A DNA stretch of 64,000 bases from Dyella tabacisoli (GTDB lineage Bacteria; Pseudomonadota; Gammaproteobacteria; Xanthomonadales; Rhodanobacteraceae): assembly GCF_003350925.1 (NCBI RefSeq), contig NZ_KZ857173.1:886444-950443 (forward strand). The letters are read 5' to 3'. Positions 63,978-64,000 of this stretch are shown here, one piece after another. A program made the position numbers and the translations under genes. Numbering within the stretch: position 1 is the stretch's first letter; the number at the start of each line of letters is the position of its first letter. The notes beneath the pieces were generated by a model that did no database searches, was not told the DNA's origin, and worked only from the letters and a program-made list of their open reading frames with translations.

Positions 63978-64000
63978 GCCTGTACCTGCTCTTACCTATT

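Overview
The window comes from a high-GC gammaproteobacterium of the Xanthomonadales, most likely family Rhodanobacteraceae (Dyella, Rhodanobacter or a relative). This is inferred from protein content: leuS-lptE-holA-nadD order, a split pqiA, a DipZ-type CcdA/TlpA fusion, a TonB-receptor remnant of Xanthomonad type, and dispersed intergenic repeats. No rRNA, tRNA, CRISPR array or complete insertion sequence was found.

Layout. 1-11.3 kb holds housekeeping and envelope genes: a periplasmic redox pair (dipZ, msrB), then leuS-lptE-holA-nadD and the pqiA-pqiA-pqiB-pqiC lipid-transport operon, both on the minus strand. 11.5-12.4 kb is cnoX. 12.4-15.25 kb is a compact minus-strand RiPP operon: an unknown 462-aa protein, an 87-residue precursor whose C-terminal half is six PF[S/T]DQPPPD units, and a radical SAM/SPASM maturase of the cyclophane-forming type. 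After a DUF4442 gene, 16.36-39.12 kb is one co-directional run of six genes: a Hint-domain protein, a fibronectin-III-like protein, a 1146-aa beta-rich protein, two tandem ComEC-like metallo-beta-lactamase proteins, and a 3974-aa protein with many LysM-like modules. None shows an obvious signal peptide or membrane segment. I recognise no described system with this composition.

39.1-64 kb returns to conserved and metabolic genes: an ECF-type sigma factor with an overlapping membrane-protein gene, YceI, DUF502, M14 and M13 peptidases, a TonB-receptor pseudogene, acyP/tlpA-like/yihY, wrbA-DUF2069, a thioredoxin-like protein, a NIPSNAP/LysE operon opposite a YafY-type regulator, two MacB/FtsX-type permeases behind a near-perfect sigma-54 promoter with an upstream activator array, an AidB-like flavoprotein, a one-domain asparaginase homologue, an S53 peptidase with a PKD domain, and sufT.

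Intergenic DNA is rich in palindromic repeats: two GGGGAAC-heptamer inverted-repeat elements, C/G-rich hairpins at gene ends, a perfect 34-bp inverted repeat, and a larger multi-hairpin element near 59.2-59.5 kb that shares sequence with 39.1-39.2 kb. The two regions most worth follow-up are the RiPP operon and the 22.7-kb run of giant-protein genes.
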